Positions 59,812 to 61,701 of a DNA stretch of 61,701 bases are shown piece after piece. Position 1 is the first letter of the stretch. Each line of letters opens with the position of its first letter. A program made the position numbers and the translations under genes. The DNA comes from Candidatus Peregrinibacteria bacterium GW2011_GWC2_39_14 (GTDB lineage: Bacteria > Patescibacteriota > Gracilibacteria > UBA1369 > UBA12463): NCBI GenBank assembly GCA_000993595.1, contig LBWJ01000009.1, positions 69,935 to 131,635 on the forward strand. Reading direction: 5' to 3'. Below the pieces are notes generated by a model that was given only the letters and a program-made list of their open reading frames with translations, was not told the DNA's origin and did not search any database.

Positions 59812-60705
59812 ATGAATAATAGATTAATGGACAATCGCTTTTCTATAGATGCCGGAACCGGTCCGTGCAGAGAATATGATCGAAGACCCGGAGAATTCAG
59901 CACTAGAGAAAAAACTATACTAAGAGCGGCAGGCAATGCGGTAAAAGAAGCGCTTACCAGATTTATGGCTGTTTTGGATGGCACCGCATTTCATGATGGA
60001 AATGGCGCAAAACTGGCACTTAACACAAGCGGATCTGTGCCTGACGCAGATCTTGATAGTCATAATGTAAAAAAGGCCGATGCCTTGGCCGATACTCTTT
60101 CAAGCCGCATGCAAGGCCTTATGGGATTATATTTGAAAGGAGTTGGTGATGGAACGGAGAATGGAGCCCCTGTTACTGGACTTATCAAATCTGATGCGGA
60201 TTTTAGATTTGGTGGCAGTGAAAAAGGTCCAAAAAATACTGCTCATTTAATCACTATTCCACTAGAAGAATTGAGAAGAATGTGTTTTGGAATTGATGAC
60301 CAGAGAATTGTTAGTATGGCTGAGCCTTCGCATAGAATTCCCGGCAGCAAACCGGAACCAATAGAAGAAACTCCAAACGAAAAACAAGTTCGCGTAACCT
60401 TGAAAAGAAATGAGTTTGTCAGAAGAGTCTTGCACGCAATTGACGAAAAAATGACACCATTCTTCCGTGGATTAAGAGATCAATATCATAATCCAACTTT
60501 CAGTGATTCGGCGGATTATAAAATTGGATATTTAAGATGCGTTTATGAATTAATGCCAAATGGCGATTTAAAGATAAGCCTGCTTAGAAAATGCAATAGT
60601 CCACTGCCTGATAATGCTAATTATCGCGGAGAGGCTGTTGGAATGTTTTTCAGGGATCATTTTGAGGAACAAGAAAATGCGACCACTACAAGGCTGTATG
60701 AATAA
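59812..60705 (+). CDS. Hypothetical protein, 297 aa
   Basis: Soluble protein starting MNNRLMDNRFSIDAGTG. Mixed alpha/beta; helices such as TREKTILRAAGNAVKEAL and strands such as TAHLITIPLEELRRM. No signal peptide or membrane segment. The C-terminal part (KIGYLRCVYELMPNGDLKIS) looks like a small beta-sheet domain. No family recognised. It overlaps the start of the LmbE-type gene by eight bases, so the two are coupled and may act in the same process. Confidence 0.7.
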   Translation: MNNRLMDNRFSIDAGTGPCREYDRRPGEFSTREKTILRAAGNAVKEALTRFMAVLDGTAFHDGNGAKLALNTSGSVPDADLDSHNVKKADALADTLSSRMQGLMGLYLKGVGDGTENGAPVTGLIKSDADFRFGGSEKGPKNTAHLITIPLEELRRMCFGIDDQRIVSMAEPSHRIPGSKPEPIEETPNEKQVRVTLKRNEFVRRVLHAIDEKMTPFFRGLRDQYHNPTFSDSADYKIGYLRCVYELMPNGDLKISLLRKCNSPLPDNANYRGEAVGMFFRDHFEEQENATTTRLYE

Positions 60706-61396
60706 TTCCCTTATTATAGCTCCGCATCCTGATGATTCGCCTTTGGCTTGTGGCGGGACTATTGTTAAAATATTGCTAGAAGGTGGCGATGTGCGCGTCG
60801 TTAATATGACTGATGGCAGAAATTCTCATCTTGCAACGTTTGGAATTTCAGAAAAACCGACCCCTGATGAATTAGCTGAAATAAGGCGAAACGAGGAGCT
60901 TGATTCGGCTTCTGTTCTTGGAATTCCACATGGCAATCTGACGTTTCTTGGATTTGAAGATGGTGCGCTTGGAAAATATGTTGAAGAGGCAAAAGAAGAG
61001 CTTATAAGAATTTTAAGCGCAAATTTTCCTGATGAAATTTATGTACCGGCAAGGACAGATAGGCACCCTGATCATGTTGCGGCAAATTTGGCTATAATGG
61101 CTGCTTTACGAGAATTACAGCGACCGGTGGCGGTTCTTGAATACACGACTTGGACAAAGAGTCATCTTGACACGGATGACAGGGTTCAGCCTGTTCTTGC
61201 TCATGAAGGACTTGTTCGCGTTAATGATATAACGGGTTTTCTTGGGCTAAAAAGGCTCGCAATCGAACAGCATCAAAGTCAAATTGCTTTAAATCCAAGA
61301 TGGCCACTGCAAGCAAAACCTGTTTTGGATGAGGATTTTTTAAGGCCGTATTTTGAAAGACCGATGGAAAGATTTGTGGAAACGAGGATGTTTTGA
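60698..61396 (+). CDS. LmbE/PIG-L family deacetylase
   Basis: 232 aa from ATG 60698, which gives MNNSLIIAPHPDDSPLACGG, the family's N-terminal zinc motif (PHPDD). The second metal motif is RTDRHPDHVAAN. Between them lies the usual NMTDGRNSHL and NEELDSASVLGIP. Family members remove acetyl groups from N-acetylglucosaminyl lipids, thiols or glycans. The substrate here is unknown. The residue after PHPDD is Ser instead of the common Glu. Alternative start at 60677. Confidence 0.88.
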   Translation: MNNSLIIAPHPDDSPLACGGTIVKILLEGGDVRVVNMTDGRNSHLATFGISEKPTPDELAEIRRNEELDSASVLGIPHGNLTFLGFEDGALGKYVEEAKEELIRILSANFPDEIYVPARTDRHPDHVAANLAIMAALRELQRPVAVLEYTTWTKSHLDTDDRVQPVLAHEGLVRVNDITGFLGLKRLAIEQHQSQIALNPRWPLQAKPVLDEDFLRPYFERPMERFVETRMF

Positions 61397-61449
61397 GCTT
61401 GCCGCGCCTGAATTCCCATTTGAATCCGAACACTCTGATATGTTTATGA

Positions 61450-61701
61450 TATGAAAATAATTCACATAAGTTTTCACATCTTTCCAAAAGTGATCGTCAA
61501 GAAATATATATTCTTAAAAACAAAGGCTATTCTCTTCAAGATATAGCCAGGGCGTTGCACAGAAGCGTTTCCACTATTTCCGATGAACTCAAAAGAAATA
61601 AGGTGAGCAATGTTTATCAGCCTGAAAAAGCCGAAATAAAGGCATCTGAGCGAAGAAAACAGAGCAATTTCCAAGGCAAGAAAATCATCCGTTTTCCAAA
61701 G
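61450..61701 (+). pseudogene. Transposase-like HTH protein, N-terminus frameshifted and C-terminus outside window
   Basis: The frame open from 61450 to the window end reads SHLSKSDRQEIYILKNKGYS, then LQDIARALHRSVSTISDELK, the N-terminal HTH of IS30-type transposases. There is no ATG in this frame. An ATG at 61451 is in another frame; one more A in the AAAA run at 61454-61457 would join it to give MKNNSHKFSHL. So the gene is frameshifted at its start, or the sequence lacks one base. The catalytic DDE part would lie beyond the window. Confidence 0.75.

Noticed and set aside
1..61701. Alternative genetic code 25 (TGA read as glycine) as in Gracilibacteria and Absconditabacteria
   Set aside because: TGA ends hisS, mntP, malic enzyme and the LmbE-type gene at normal family lengths.

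Overview
The window is an AT-rich bacterial chromosome segment, very probably from the Candidate Phyla Radiation (Patescibacteria), perhaps a Peregrinibacteria-like lineage. The placement is inferred from the gene mix: a minimal type IV pilus locus, SLH-anchored giant surface proteins, many large proteins of no recognisable family, and an Avd-type diversity-generating retroelement. TGA acts as a normal stop (hisS, mntP, malic enzyme and others end on it at the usual family length), so code 25 does not apply. No rRNA, tRNA or CRISPR array was recognised.

Layout. 1-9349 mixes housekeeping genes (cca, mntP, tsaD, hisS) with small unknown proteins, a beta-helix membrane protein and an SLH protein. 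9351-16217 is a five-gene minus-strand operon of unknown proteins around a 1464-residue membrane protein, read from a clear promoter at 16250-16278. 16314-23665 carries malic enzyme, yebC, a DHH phosphoesterase, a secreted protein, recJ and mazG. 23704-26631 is a complete diversity-generating retroelement (DGR): reverse transcriptase, Avd, template repeat, and a target gene with its variable repeat at the extreme 3' end. Template and variable repeats are 115 nt and differ at 23 positions, every one a template adenine. The reverse transcriptase is split out of frame by a (CA)13 microsatellite; one added CA unit would restore a single reading frame, so this looks like a phase-variable switch on a mutagenic retroelement. 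26768-30810 has miaA, an L10-leader-controlled rplJ-rplL operon and an HNH-like protein. 30907-36601 is a type IV pilus locus (PilN/O-like, PilB, PilC, prepilin). 36707-53062 is a five-gene operon that begins with a 4049-residue surface protein and continues with four small Cys-containing exported proteins. 53213-54313 is a small regulatory island whose 317-bp spacer holds exactly 10-bp-phased AT repeats beside an excisionase-like HTH gene. 54384-61396 carries uvrA, two unknown proteins with a PrsW-type protease, and an LmbE-type deacetylase. The window ends inside a frameshifted transposase-like gene.

Gene expression signals are unusual. Shine-Dalgarno sequences are almost absent. Several genes have a -10 box exactly six bases before ATG (mntP, tsaD, malic enzyme, yebC, miaA), which implies leaderless mRNAs. 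Many others have short A-rich leaders. Extended -10 boxes (TGnTATAAT) are common. A dispersed element with core GGGGACGGAGG occurs at seven places, including inside tsaD and in the cca leader.
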